Source of the DNA: Pseudomonas sp. NBRC 111124
Lineage (GTDB): Bacteria; Pseudomonadota; Gammaproteobacteria; Pseudomonadales; Pseudomonadaceae
Direction of reading: 5' to 3'
NCBI RefSeq assembly: GCF_001320245.1
Contig: NZ_BCBA01000033.1
Location: 1-64,000, forward strand
Length of the DNA: 64,000 nt
Position numbers and translations under genes: made by a program. This document shows, piece after piece, positions 37,736 through 45,796 of this stretch. Positions within the stretch are counted from its first letter, which is position 1. Each line of letters opens with the position of its first letter. Below the pieces are notes generated by a model, which was given only the letters and a program-made list of their open reading frames with translations, did not search any database and was not told the origin of the DNA.

Positions 37736-39775
37736 ATGGCGAACACACAAGTGTTCACCCTCGGGCTCGGCGTCACCGTCATCAACCCCCTGGGCCTTGC
37801 CATCGAGCAGTTGCGCCGGGATGTCGAACGTCTGCGCAGGCAGGCCGACGGCACCCGGCTGGGCCGGCTGATCGGCGAAGTGATCAGACTGGGGTCGGAG
37901 CTTGACAAGTTACGCCAGGTCGAACGCCAGCTGGCGCTTGATCAGGAGCAGCAACACGAAGTCCAGATCGCCCGGGTGGGAGATGAGGCCGAGGCTGTCG
38001 AGCGTTTGCGTCAGCACTACCAGATGCTCGACCGCGTAATCGCCGGGTTGGCACGGTTGCAGCCGTTCAAGGCAGGATTGGAGCTCAAGACTTTCCGCAC
38101 TTCGAACTCTGTGACAACGGAGCAGCACAGCACTGCGGCAAATCAGCAACCAGACGCTGGCGTGCCGGCCAAGGCAGCTTCGCCTGAGTTCAAGGTCTCT
38201 CTGGCCAGAGGCGCGCTGGTGGCTGCAGGGCTGGGACTGACCGCGTTGGTGGGCCGCCGTGTCGGCCGTTCAGTCGTGCAGCGCCAACCTCGCAACACCC
38301 AGCGAAGGATCGCCAGGGTAGCCGGCAAGGAATGGCAGGCGCATCGCGTCGATGCCATTGGCAAGCTCGGCAAGGCGCTGGTCGAAGGCGAGACGGGTGA
38401 GGAAAAGGCGCAAGGCGCTGGCGCTGCGGTCGGAGAAATCGGCGGCCGTGTGCTGGGGTCGGTACTCACCAGGCTGACCACCAGCCGGATGGCCAGACAG
38501 CATGGCGGCAAGGCCGGTGCCTACCTCGGTGAGGTGTTCGGCAAGCTCGTCGCAGGCAAGCTGTATGGCTGGGTGGCCCAGGACGCCAGCGCCCACTCGG
38601 AGGCGGAGGCGACGCCTGGCGGTACCACTGCGTCAGGCGCTGGCCAGCCCGACGCGCCAGCGCAGGTGTCACCGCAACGGGCTTTGACCAGAGGCGCGGC
38701 GGCCGCCGCCGTGCTTGGATTGACTGCATTGGCTGGCCGCCGTGTCGCTCGCGCAATCGTGCGGCGCCAACCCCACAACACTCAGCGAAGGATCGCCAGG
38801 GTCGCCGGCAAGGATTGGCAGGCGCGCCGCGTCGATGCTCTGGGCAAGGTGGGCAAGGCGCTGGTCGAGGGCGCGACAGGTGAGGAAAAGGCCCAAGGCG
38901 TCGGTGCTGCGCTCGGCGAGGTCGGTGGGCGAGTGCTGGGCGGTGTACTGCCCAAGCTGACCAAGAGCAGATTCGCCAGAAAGCACGGCGCTGCAGGCGG
39001 TGCTTACCTAGGGGAGGCCTTGGGACAAATGGCAGGCGGTGGTCTGTTCAATTGGGCAACCCAGCCAGTTAATCCACAGCCTCGGAGTACGCCTGCTGCC
39101 ACAAAGCAGGGTGATGCAGTGACTGCGCCGTCATCTATAGGGCAGATGCCTGAAACGGCGCTGCTCGAAGCTCAAGGCTTGTCTTCGCTGCTTCCTGAAG
39201 GTGCAGGCACGCTGTTACCCGGTATTGGCAAATTGCTTAAGAAAGTGCCGGGTGCTGCGTTGCTCGATGCATCCGTGCAGATGGTGGACACCTACAACAG
39301 CGCTGGCACATCCGCCCAGAAGCTGGAGGGCTACAGCAGCGCTGCTGGGGGGCTGGGCGGGACATTGGCAGGTGCCGCAGCCGGTGCTGCGATCGGTTCG
39401 GTGGTGCCCGTGATCGGTACTGCCATCGGTGGCCTGATCGGTGGCGTGCTGGGCGGCATGGGCGGCGAGTCTGCGGGTGGTTGGCTGGGGCACACGGTGG
39501 CCGCCATTACCGGCAACGATGAACCTGGTTCGAACAGGGAGGCTGCCAGTCAGCCCGCGCCGCCGCCCTCTGTATCAGCGCATCCCTCGCAGGCAGTCAC
39601 AACGCCCACTTTCGACCAGCAGTTCACCTTCACCGCCAACATGCCGGTGACCTTCAACAACAGCTTCGACGACCCGACCACCCTGCAACAACTGGAAGCC
39701 ATCGCCCGCCGCGTGCTCGACGACCTGATGCGTCAAGCGCGCTCGGTGCAGATGGCCGATCAACCACAGCCATGA
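37736..39775 (+). CDS. Tape measure protein
   Basis: 679 residues. The N-terminus is a charged coiled coil (LRRDVERLRRQADGTRLGRLIGEVIRLG region). The middle holds two diverged tandem copies of a roughly 120-residue block, 161 codons apart (starting at 38201 and 38684; for example TQRRIARVAGKEWQAHRVDA versus TQRRIARVAGKDWQARRVDA). A hydrophobic Gly/Ala-rich stretch near residues 530-600 follows. Tape measure length sets tail length, and the hydrophobic part may enter the target membrane. The position between chaperone and gpU supports the call. Confidence 0.88.
   Translation: MANTQVFTLGLGVTVINPLGLAIEQLRRDVERLRRQADGTRLGRLIGEVIRLGSELDKLRQVERQLALDQEQQHEVQIARVGDEAEAVERLRQHYQMLDRVIAGLARLQPFKAGLELKTFRTSNSVTTEQHSTAANQQPDAGVPAKAASPEFKVSLARGALVAAGLGLTALVGRRVGRSVVQRQPRNTQRRIARVAGKEWQAHRVDAIGKLGKALVEGETGEEKAQGAGAAVGEIGGRVLGSVLTRLTTSRMARQHGGKAGAYLGEVFGKLVAGKLYGWVAQDASAHSEAEATPGGTTASGAGQPDAPAQVSPQRALTRGAAAAAVLGLTALAGRRVARAIVRRQPHNTQRRIARVAGKDWQARRVDALGKVGKALVEGATGEEKAQGVGAALGEVGGRVLGGVLPKLTKSRFARKHGAAGGAYLGEALGQMAGGGLFNWATQPVNPQPRSTPAATKQGDAVTAPSSIGQMPETALLEAQGLSSLLPEGAGTLLPGIGKLLKKVPGAALLDASVQMVDTYNSAGTSAQKLEGYSSAAGGLGGTLAGAAAGAAIGSVVPVIGTAIGGLIGGVLGGMGGESAGGWLGHTVAAITGNDEPGSNREAASQPAPPPSVSAHPSQAVTTPTFDQQFTFTANMPVTFNNSFDDPTTLQQLEAIARRVLDDLMRQARSVQMADQPQP
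38201..39060 (+). repeat. Internal tandem duplication in the tape measure gene
   Basis: Two in-frame copies with a period of 483 bp (161 codons). Copy 1 starts CTGGCCAGAGGCGC at 38201 and copy 2 TTGACCAGAGGCGC at 38684. The best-conserved core is near 38291-38350 and 38774-38833, where nearly all bases match. Confidence 0.85.
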
Positions 39776-39784
39776 GGAGGACCC

Positions 39785-40630
39785 ATGACCTACCTGGAAC
39801 AGTTGCAAGGCGGCTTGCATGCACTGGTCAAGGCGGGCGAGGAGGGGCGTCGGCGTGCCGACGCCATGCTCGACCCGATGAACCAGGCGGTCGGCCATGC
39901 CAGGGAGGCGGCCAGCGAGCTCGAAGCCCTGCCATGGATCGGCCCGGAAATCGGCAGGCGCCTGCAACGCACGATGCGCGCCATTGACTCGGCGACGCAG
40001 CGCGTCGACAAGGTGATTGCCAAGTACGACCAGACCCTCGACGTGGTGCGTAAGGTGCGCGACCGCGTCGATGCTTTCGCCGAGCACCTGGGCAAGGCCG
40101 GGGCGGCCATTCGGCGGGTGATCGGCGATGTGCGTTCGGTCGCCAGCGGTGTGCTCTCGACCTTCGGCTTCGCACCGCAGGTCACCCCAGCGGCAGAAGC
40201 GATCAAGCCCTTCCCGCACCTGCTGGTACTGCAGCCACTGAAGGCCAATGCTGCGCCCTATTACTTCAACCTCGACACCGCTGCCTTCGACCAGCTGCGC
40301 CGGCAAACGCGTTTTCGCTGGGCCGGGCAAGAACGCTTGAACCGCGCAAACGCCCAGCAGGCGGTGAGCCTGGGCGAAGAAAGCATCAGCATCCGTGGCG
40401 CCATCTTCCCAGGTTTCAAGGGCGGATTGGGCCAATTGCAGGCGCTACGCGGCATCGGCCGGCAGCTGCTGCCGCTGTCGCTGACCACAGGTTACGGCGA
40501 AGTGCTCGGCACCTGGTGCCTGACCAGCATCGAGGAAGAGCAGGGCGCCTTGCTGGCCGGCGGCATTCCCCGAAAACAAGGGTTCTCACTGGAGTTCGTC
40601 AGCTATGGACAAGACCTGCAAAACGTCTGA
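39785..40630 (+). CDS. Tail completion protein U
   Basis: 281 residues. An N-terminal helical part (residues 1-140, with EALPWIGPEIGRRLQRTMRA) precedes a gpU-like domain (PHLLVLQPLKANAAPYYFNLDT, then EESISIRGAIFPGF and GFSLEFVSYG). The N-terminal extension is longer than in P2 gpU, as in pyocin relatives. GAGGA lies before the ATG. Its end overlaps gpX by 26 bp. Confidence 0.88.
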   Translation: MTYLEQLQGGLHALVKAGEEGRRRADAMLDPMNQAVGHAREAASELEALPWIGPEIGRRLQRTMRAIDSATQRVDKVIAKYDQTLDVVRKVRDRVDAFAEHLGKAGAAIRRVIGDVRSVASGVLSTFGFAPQVTPAAEAIKPFPHLLVLQPLKANAAPYYFNLDTAAFDQLRRQTRFRWAGQERLNRANAQQAVSLGEESISIRGAIFPGFKGGLGQLQALRGIGRQLLPLSLTTGYGEVLGTWCLTSIEEEQGALLAGGIPRKQGFSLEFVSYGQDLQNV

Positions 40631-40811
40631 GGGGGATGTGCTCGATACTCTCTGCCATCACTATTACGGGCACCTCGACGGCAGCGTCGAGGCGGTGTTG
40701 CAAGCCAATCAGGGGCTGGCCGACGAGGCCCAGCCGTTTCGCACGGGGGTGACGATCCGCTTGCCGACGCTGGCGCTGGTCACGGCCAACGTCGTGCAAT
40801 TGTGGGGCTGA
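40605..40811 (+). CDS. Tail protein X (LysM-like)
   Basis: 68 residues. The P2 gpX family pattern is clear: DTLCHHYYGHLDGSVEAVLQANQGLADEAQPFRTGVTIRLP, which is LysM-like. It is a small baseplate hub/lysis-linked tail protein. It starts inside the gpU gene in another frame and ends 4 bp before gpD. Confidence 0.92.
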   Translation: MDKTCKTSEGDVLDTLCHHYYGHLDGSVEAVLQANQGLADEAQPFRTGVTIRLPTLALVTANVVQLWG

Positions 40812-40815
40812 TGCC

Positions 40816-41850
40816 ATGCAACCCGTATTTCGCATCCAGGCCGATGGCAAGGACATCACTGCGCTGATCAACGACCGCCTTTTGCTGCTGCGTACCACCG
40901 ACAAACCCGGCATGGAATCGGATGACTTCGAGCTGCGCATCGACGCCCGTGACGGTGCTGTGGCGTTGCCAGCGCGCGGTGCGCTGATCGAGCTGCATCT
41001 GGGTTACGCCGACCAGCCGCTGACCCGGCTGGGGCGTTACACCGTTGATGAGGTCGAACTGTCCGGCCCTCCCGATACCCTGGTGATTCGCGGCAAGGCC
41101 AGTGATCTGCGTGGCAGTGGCCGGACCATTCGCAGTGGCAGTTGGGAGGCTGTGCCTTTGCAGCGCATCGTCGCCGAAATCGGTGCGCGCAATGGCTGGC
41201 AGGTGGTCTGCCCGGTATTCGTCCAGATACCGCGGGTCGATCAGTACAACGAATCGGATTTCAATTTCATCACACGTCTGGCCCGCCAATACGATTGCAC
41301 CGCCAAGCTCGCCGATGGGCAGCTGCTGGTGCTCCCGCGTCAGGCCGGGCAGAGCGCCAGCGGCAAGCCCCTGGGCGTGGTTGGTACCGGCCGCAACGAG
41401 GTCAGCCAGTGGCATTTCCGGCTGGATGACAAAGCTGCGCGCAAATCCGTGCGCACCCGTCATCAAGACGCTGCCAGTGGTGAGTCGAAGATTGTCGAGT
41501 TGGTTAACGAGGAGGCTGTTGACGGCCAGCGGCCGGTGCATACCGACCGTCATCTCTACCCCAACCGCGCGGCTGCCGAGCAGGCGGCCAAGGCGCGTCT
41601 GGCCAGCTTCAACCGCGATACCGCCCAGGTGCGCCTGGACTTACCGGGGCGTACCGACCTGTTTGCCGAACGCAGCATCGACCTGCAGGGCTTTGTCGAT
41701 GGCCTCGACGGGCAGTACCAGATCGATTCGGTGGAGCAGGTGTTCACCGCATCGGGCTGGCGCACCACGGTGCAGGGCAATGGCGGCAAGGCTGGCAAGG
41801 TACAGGCGAAGGGGGCAGTGCCCCGCCGTCAGGCCGCGATCAAAGCTTGA
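40816..41850 (+). CDS. Baseplate hub protein D (late control D)
   Basis: 344 residues, P2 gpD family. Visible core: FRIQADGKDITALINDRLLLL, then SGSWEAVPLQRIVAEIGARNGW and the conserved NESDFNFITRLARQYDC. It forms the trimeric hub between tube and spike. Position after U and X is standard. It is followed by the lysis genes with 26 bp spacing. Confidence 0.93.
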   Translation: MQPVFRIQADGKDITALINDRLLLLRTTDKPGMESDDFELRIDARDGAVALPARGALIELHLGYADQPLTRLGRYTVDEVELSGPPDTLVIRGKASDLRGSGRTIRSGSWEAVPLQRIVAEIGARNGWQVVCPVFVQIPRVDQYNESDFNFITRLARQYDCTAKLADGQLLVLPRQAGQSASGKPLGVVGTGRNEVSQWHFRLDDKAARKSVRTRHQDAASGESKIVELVNEEAVDGQRPVHTDRHLYPNRAAAEQAAKARLASFNRDTAQVRLDLPGRTDLFAERSIDLQGFVDGLDGQYQIDSVEQVFTASGWRTTVQGNGGKAGKVQAKGAVPRRQAAIKA

Positions 41851-41876
41851 GGGACGATACAGGGAAGGAGCCAGAT

Positions 41877-42425
41877 ATGCTCACTGAAACGCAATTGCTA
41901 CAGATTCTGCCGAACGCCCGCCCTGTTGCGGGCGTTTTTCTTTCGGCACTCAATGCCAGCCTGCCGCGCTGGGAAATCGACAACCCCAAGCGGGTGGCGG
42001 CGTTCATCGCCCAGGTCGGTCATGAGTCCGGCCAGTTTCGCTACGTGAAGGAACTGGGCAGTGACCGCTACCTGGCGCGCTACGACACCGGCAGCCTGGC
42101 CTTGCGCCTGGGCAATACGCCGCAGGCCGATGGCGATGGCCAGTTGTACTGCGGGCGCGGCCTGATCCAGGTCACCGGGCGCAACAACTATCAGGCCTGC
42201 AGCCGCGCGCTGTTCGGTGACGAACGCCTGCTGGCGCAACCTCAGTTGCTCGAGCAGCCGCGCTGGGCCTGCGAGTCGGCGGCGTGGTTCTGGCATTCGC
42301 GTGGGCTCAATGCCCTGGCGGATCGCGGCGAGTTCAACCGCATTACGCGCCATATCAATGGTGGGCTCAATGGCTTGGAGGACCGTCTCAAGCTCTGGGC
42401 TCGGGCGCGTGAGGTGTTGTGTTGA
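41877..42425 (+). CDS. GH19 endolysin (lysozyme/chitinase fold)
   Basis: 182 residues from ATG 41877, with AAGGAG upstream. The family 19 catalytic region includes AAFIAQVGHESGQFRYVKEL, containing the catalytic Glu, and YCGRGLIQVTGRNNY with NRITRHINGGLNG near the end. No signal peptide, so it needs the holin to reach the peptidoglycan. It is the lysis enzyme that releases tailocin particles. Confidence 0.93.
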   Translation: MLTETQLLQILPNARPVAGVFLSALNASLPRWEIDNPKRVAAFIAQVGHESGQFRYVKELGSDRYLARYDTGSLALRLGNTPQADGDGQLYCGRGLIQVTGRNNYQACSRALFGDERLLAQPQLLEQPRWACESAAWFWHSRGLNALADRGEFNRITRHINGGLNGLEDRLKLWARAREVLC

Positions 42426-42901
42426 ACCGACTGCGCGTTGGCCTTGGCGCATTGCTATTGATGCTGTTCGCAGCACTCGCCTGGCAGGTACAGGGCTGGC
42501 GCTACGGGCGGCAACTGGCGCAGCTTGCGCAAGCACAGGCTGATGCCGAGGCTGCCCGGCTGCTCGCCGAACGCGGCCAGCGCCGGGCAGTTGAGCAACG
42601 CCTGGAAGAAAGTGAAACCCGTCATTTCAAGGAGCTTGATGATGCGCAACAGTCTCAGGCTCGCCTGCGTGATCGCCTTGCTACTGCCGATCTGCGCTTG
42701 TCGGTCCTGGTCGAACGCGGCGCCGTCTGCAGCGCAGTGCCAGCCACCGCCGGCGCCAGCGGCGTGGATCATGCAACCGTACGCGCCGGACTTGAGCCGG
42801 CGCATGCTCGACGAATTATCGCCATTACCGATGAAGGGGACCGGGGGTTGATTGCGTTGCGGGCTTGTCAGGATTATGTGCGCAAGCTGTATGCCGATTG
42901 A
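42419..42901 (+). CDS. Inner-membrane spanin (Rz-like)
   Basis: 160 residues from GTG 42419 overlapping the endolysin stop; TTG 42422 is an alternative start. One N-terminal membrane helix (LGALLLMLFAALAWQVQGW) precedes a long charged coiled coil (AQADAEAARLLAERGQRRAVEQRLEES region), the i-spanin layout. A lipoprotein gene is nested in its +1 frame, as in Rz/Rz1 pairs. It disrupts the outer membrane in the last step of lysis. Confidence 0.85.
   Translation: MLNRLRVGLGALLLMLFAALAWQVQGWRYGRQLAQLAQAQADAEAARLLAERGQRRAVEQRLEESETRHFKELDDAQQSQARLRDRLATADLRLSVLVERGAVCSAVPATAGASGVDHATVRAGLEPAHARRIIAITDEGDRGLIALRACQDYVRKLYAD
42642..42851 (+). CDS. Outer-membrane spanin lipoprotein (Rz1-like), nested in the Rz gene
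   Basis: 69 residues from ATG 42642 (ATG 42639 directly before), with AAGGAG upstream inside the Rz frame. A lipoprotein signal MRNSLRLACVIALLLPIC gives a lipobox-like LPIC with the lipidated Cys, followed by a Pro-rich segment (CQPPPAPAAW). Short, Pro-rich and fully embedded in the i-spanin gene: the classic Rz1 arrangement. It tethers to the coiled coil of Rz across the periplasm. Confidence 0.85.
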   Translation: MRNSLRLACVIALLLPICACRSWSNAAPSAAQCQPPPAPAAWIMQPYAPDLSRRMLDELSPLPMKGTGG

Positions 42902-42994
42902 TTTTCAAAGTTTGCTCATTTGGTGGAACATGGCGCTTCATGCGGCTCTGGGTAAGGGGCGCAAAAAACCGTCGCAGGGAGTGAGCGATAAGGC

Positions 42995-43555
42995 ATGCGA
43001 ACAAGCAAGACGTTTTCCCGTTTATCAGCACCGGCGCGTATCACGCTGGTGAGTTTGTTGCCCATATTCATCATTGCGGCGTTTATGTTTCTTTTGCCTG
43101 TAGGTGAGTTTTCGTCTCGGCTTGAAAGCTTTATCGATCTGCACCTCTTGGGCAGGGTCGGGCCCTGGTCTTCACGCTTTCCACTCGACTCGAAGGTGAT
43201 AGCCAACTACATAGCGGTTGCTGCTCCGATTGTTTCCCTGGTGTTGATACTGCATTGGCGCCAGCATCGCCCCCGACCGGCGGAACCCCTGCTGGCCATG
43301 AATCGGCACCGCTTCGTGCTGTTGTGCTGCTCGATCTTATCGATCGCTGCGGTGATGCTTTACTACAGCTATTTCAGTTACCTGGATGCCTCCCAAGGCC
43401 GCACCAAATACCGCATATTTGGTGAAAGCCGTGTGCTCTTTCCGGTTTTCGCGGCCCTGTACATGGTGGTGTTCGAGTACCTGCTGCTGGCGGCCTACGT
43501 GTTGTTCGTTCACTACCCGTTGTGGTTGCTGGTGCAGCGCCGCTCCGGCAATTGA
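42995..43555 (+). CDS. Multi-pass membrane protein of unknown function
   Basis: 186 residues with four or five predicted membrane helices (LVSLLPIFIIAAFMFLL, IAVAAPIVSLVLILHW, VLLCCSILSIAAVMLYY, then a long C-terminal hydrophobic stretch VFAALYMVVFEYLLLAAYVLF). No family was recognised. It lies between the lysis genes of the tailocin and pncC, is visibly less GC-rich than its neighbours in the first half, and has a poor ribosome site. Topology resembles some bacteriocin immunity proteins, but no bacteriocin gene is next to it, so this is only a suggestion. Confidence 0.7.
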   Translation: MRTSKTFSRLSAPARITLVSLLPIFIIAAFMFLLPVGEFSSRLESFIDLHLLGRVGPWSSRFPLDSKVIANYIAVAAPIVSLVLILHWRQHRPRPAEPLLAMNRHRFVLLCCSILSIAAVMLYYSYFSYLDASQGRTKYRIFGESRVLFPVFAALYMVVFEYLLLAAYVLFVHYPLWLLVQRRSGN

Positions 43556-43609
43556 TCGTACATTCAGGGTCCTGATAGGGTGATGACCTGTTTCTGCACG
43601 GAGCCTGTC

Positions 43610-44092
43610 ATGGACCCGATCACCGTTCTATCGACCCGTCTCGGCGAACACCTGCGCCGTTTCAATGCCCAGGTAACCACTGCCGAATCCTGCACCGGCG
43701 GCGGTATCGCTGAAGCCATCACCCGTGTGCCCGGCAGCTCGGCCTGGTTCGAGGCCGGTTACGTGACCTATTCCAACGCCCAGAAAACCCGCCAGCTGAA
43801 CGTGCCCGAGGCGCTGTTCGCCGAGGTTGGCGCGGTCAGCCAGGAGGTAGTCGAGGCCATGGCCCGCGGTGCCCAGGCCGCCAGCGGTGCGCGCTTTGCC
43901 GTGGCCGTCAGTGGCGTGGCCGGGCCTGACGGCGGTTCGCCGGCCAAACCGGTCGGCACTGTGTGGCTCGCCTGGGCCGATGGTGGGCACATCAGCAGCG
44001 AACGTCGGCACTTCGACGGTGACCGCGAAGCGGTGCGCCGACAGACGGTGATCGCCGCGTTAGACGGCTTGTTACAGCTTGGTGCCGAGTAA
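43610..44092 (+). CDS. pncC: CinA C-terminal family nicotinamide-nucleotide amidohydrolase PncC
   Basis: 160 residues; deamidates nicotinamide mononucleotide to nicotinate mononucleotide in NAD recycling. The family signature [22 protein letters not shown] and [21 protein letters not shown] are present. It is the stand-alone C-terminal domain form commonly named cinA in this locus. ATG 43610 follows GGAG; an earlier in-frame ATG is rejected for lack of a site. It forms the right border of the tailocin site and precedes recA. Confidence 0.94.
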   Translation: MDPITVLSTRLGEHLRRFNAQVTTAESCTGGGIAEAITRVPGSSAWFEAGYVTYSNAQKTRQLNVPEALFAEVGAVSQEVVEAMARGAQAASGARFAVAVSGVAGPDGGSPAKPVGTVWLAWADGGHISSERRHFDGDREAVRRQTVIAALDGLLQLGAE

Positions 44093-44136
44093 ATCGTCGA
44101 CAGGGGTTTGCTCGCGCGCTTGCCTGTGGAATAATA

Positions 44137-44152
44137 CTGGCTACTTATACAG
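44137..44152 (+). promoter_or_regulatory. LexA (SOS) box upstream of recA
   Basis: CTG-N10-CAG (CTGGCTACTTATACAG), the 16-bp SOS-box spacing, 44 bp before the recA start and overlapping the likely promoter. LexA should repress recA here. Confidence 0.85.
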
Positions 44153-44195
44153 GTATTCCGGCCGTCAGGGCCAAGTCGAACACGTGAGGATTTCA

Positions 44196-45263
44196 ATGGA
44201 CGACAACAAGAAGCGCGCCTTGGCTGCGGCCCTGGGTCAAATCGAACGCCAATTCGGCAAGGGCGCGGTCATGCGCATGGGCGACCACGAGCGCCAGGGC
44301 ATCCCGGCCATTTCCACCGGTTCCCTGGGCCTGGACATCGCGCTCGGCATCGGTGGTCTGCCAAAAGGCCGTATCGTCGAAATCTACGGCCCGGAATCCT
44401 CGGGTAAAACCACACTGACCCTGTCGGTCATCGCCGAAGCCCAGAAGAACGGCGCTACTTGCGCGTTCGTCGACGCCGAACACGCCCTCGACCCTGAATA
44501 CGCCGGCAAGCTGGGCGTCAACGTCGACGACCTGCTGGTCTCGCAGCCGGACACCGGCGAGCAGGCCCTGGAAATCACCGACATGCTGGTGCGTTCCAAC
44601 GCCGTTGACGTGATCATCGTCGACTCCGTGGCTGCACTGGTGCCGAAGGCCGAGATCGAAGGCGAGATGGGCGACATGCACGTCGGCCTGCAGGCCCGTC
44701 TGATGTCCCAGGCGCTGCGCAAGATCACCGGTAACATCAAGAACGCCAACTGCCTGGTCATCTTCATCAACCAGATCCGTATGAAGATTGGCGTGATGTT
44801 CGGCAGCCCGGAAACCACCACCGGTGGTAACGCCCTGAAGTTCTACGCTTCGGTGCGCCTGGACATCCGTCGTACCGGCGCGGTCAAGGAAGGCGACGAA
44901 GTGGTCGGCAGCGAAACCCGCGTCAAGATCGTCAAGAACAAGGTCTCGCCTCCCTTCCGTCAGGCCGAGTTCCAGATCCTCTACGGCAAGGGTATCTACC
45001 GCAACGGTGAAATCATCGACCTGGGTGTTTCCCAAGGCCTGGTGGAGAAGTCCGGTGCCTGGTACGCCTACCAAGGCAACAAGATCGGCCAGGGCAAGGC
45101 CAACGCGGCCAAGTACCTGCAAGAGAACCCGGCCATTGGCGCCGAGATCGAGAAGCAGATCCGCGAAAAACTGCTCAAGGCCGGTGCTGTAGCCGAAGCC
45201 GGCAAGGCCGCTGCTGCTGACGCCAACGCTGACGACGTGGCTGACGCCGACGCCGGTTACTGA
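44196..45263 (+). CDS. recA: Recombinase RecA
   Basis: 355 residues; strand exchange, LexA co-protease and also the expected trigger for cleavage of the tailocin repressor. Walker A is GPESSGKTT (residues 65-73), Walker [20 protein letters not shown], and the [17 protein letters not shown] motif follows. The C-terminal tail is acidic and Ala-rich ([14 protein letters not shown]). It has an SOS box and is followed at 11 bp by recX. Confidence 0.98.
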   Translation: MDDNKKRALAAALGQIERQFGKGAVMRMGDHERQGIPAISTGSLGLDIALGIGGLPKGRIVEIYGPESSGKTTLTLSVIAEAQKNGATCAFVDAEHALDPEYAGKLGVNVDDLLVSQPDTGEQALEITDMLVRSNAVDVIIVDSVAALVPKAEIEGEMGDMHVGLQARLMSQALRKITGNIKNANCLVIFINQIRMKIGVMFGSPETTTGGNALKFYASVRLDIRRTGAVKEGDEVVGSETRVKIVKNKVSPPFRQAEFQILYGKGIYRNGEIIDLGVSQGLVEKSGAWYAYQGNKIGQGKANAAKYLQENPAIGAEIEKQIREKLLKAGAVAEAGKAAAADANADDVADADAGY

Positions 45264-45274
45264 TAGCTGCTGGC

Positions 45275-45745
45275 ATGTCCGCCGTACTCGACACCCCCGT
45301 TGCCGTCAGGCGGACAGCCATGGACCTGCTCGCGCGCCGCGAGCATGGTCGCGTCGAGCTGACGCGCAAGTTGCGTCAGCGCGGTGCCACGGATGAACTG
45401 ATCGAGCCTGCGCTCGATCGGCTCGCAGAGGAAGGTCTGCTTAGCGAAGCCCGCTATCTTGAGAGTTTCATTCGATACCGTTCCGGTGCCGGCTATGGTC
45501 CTGCGCGTATTCGCGAGGAGCTGGGCCAGCGCGGGCTGAACCGAAGTGATATCGAGCAGGCTCTGCGTGAAAGCGAAGTGGATTGGGCGGTACTGTTGCG
45601 GGATACCTGGCAGCGCAAATTCGCCGGGCAACGTCCTCAGGATCCACGAAGTCGCGCCCAGCAGACCCGCTTCCTTGCCTATCGCGGTTTCCCCATGGAC
45701 ATGATCGGGCGACTGCTCAGTGGCCGGGACCTGGATGATTTCTAA
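45275..45745 (+). CDS. recX: RecA regulator RecX
   Basis: 156 residues; caps and shortens RecA filaments, preventing excess SOS activity. Three-helix repeats are visible ([21 protein letters not shown], then [24 protein letters not shown]). It is directly downstream of recA and co-transcribed with it. The stop is followed by a long symmetric hairpin. Confidence 0.94.
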   Translation: MSAVLDTPVAVRRTAMDLLARREHGRVELTRKLRQRGATDELIEPALDRLAEEGLLSEARYLESFIRYRSGAGYGPARIREELGQRGLNRSDIEQALRESEVDWAVLLRDTWQRKFAGQRPQDPRSRAQQTRFLAYRGFPMDMIGRLLSGRDLDDF

Positions 45746-45747
45746 TC

Positions 45748-45786
45748 AAATGGCCTCATCGTCGGTTGCCGGCGATGAGGCCATTT
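45748..45786. terminator. Bidirectional terminator between recX and the LOG gene
   Basis: AAATGGCCTCATCG / CGATGAGGCCATTT, a 14-bp perfect inverted repeat with an 11-bp loop, located between the convergent recX and LOG-family genes. Only short T-runs flank it. Confidence 0.75.
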
Positions 45787-45796
45787 GCTTAATCAC

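Noticed and set aside
42852..43052. 66-codon open frame across the spanin end
   Set aside because: It overlaps the end of Rz and the start of the membrane protein, has no ribosome site and no family.
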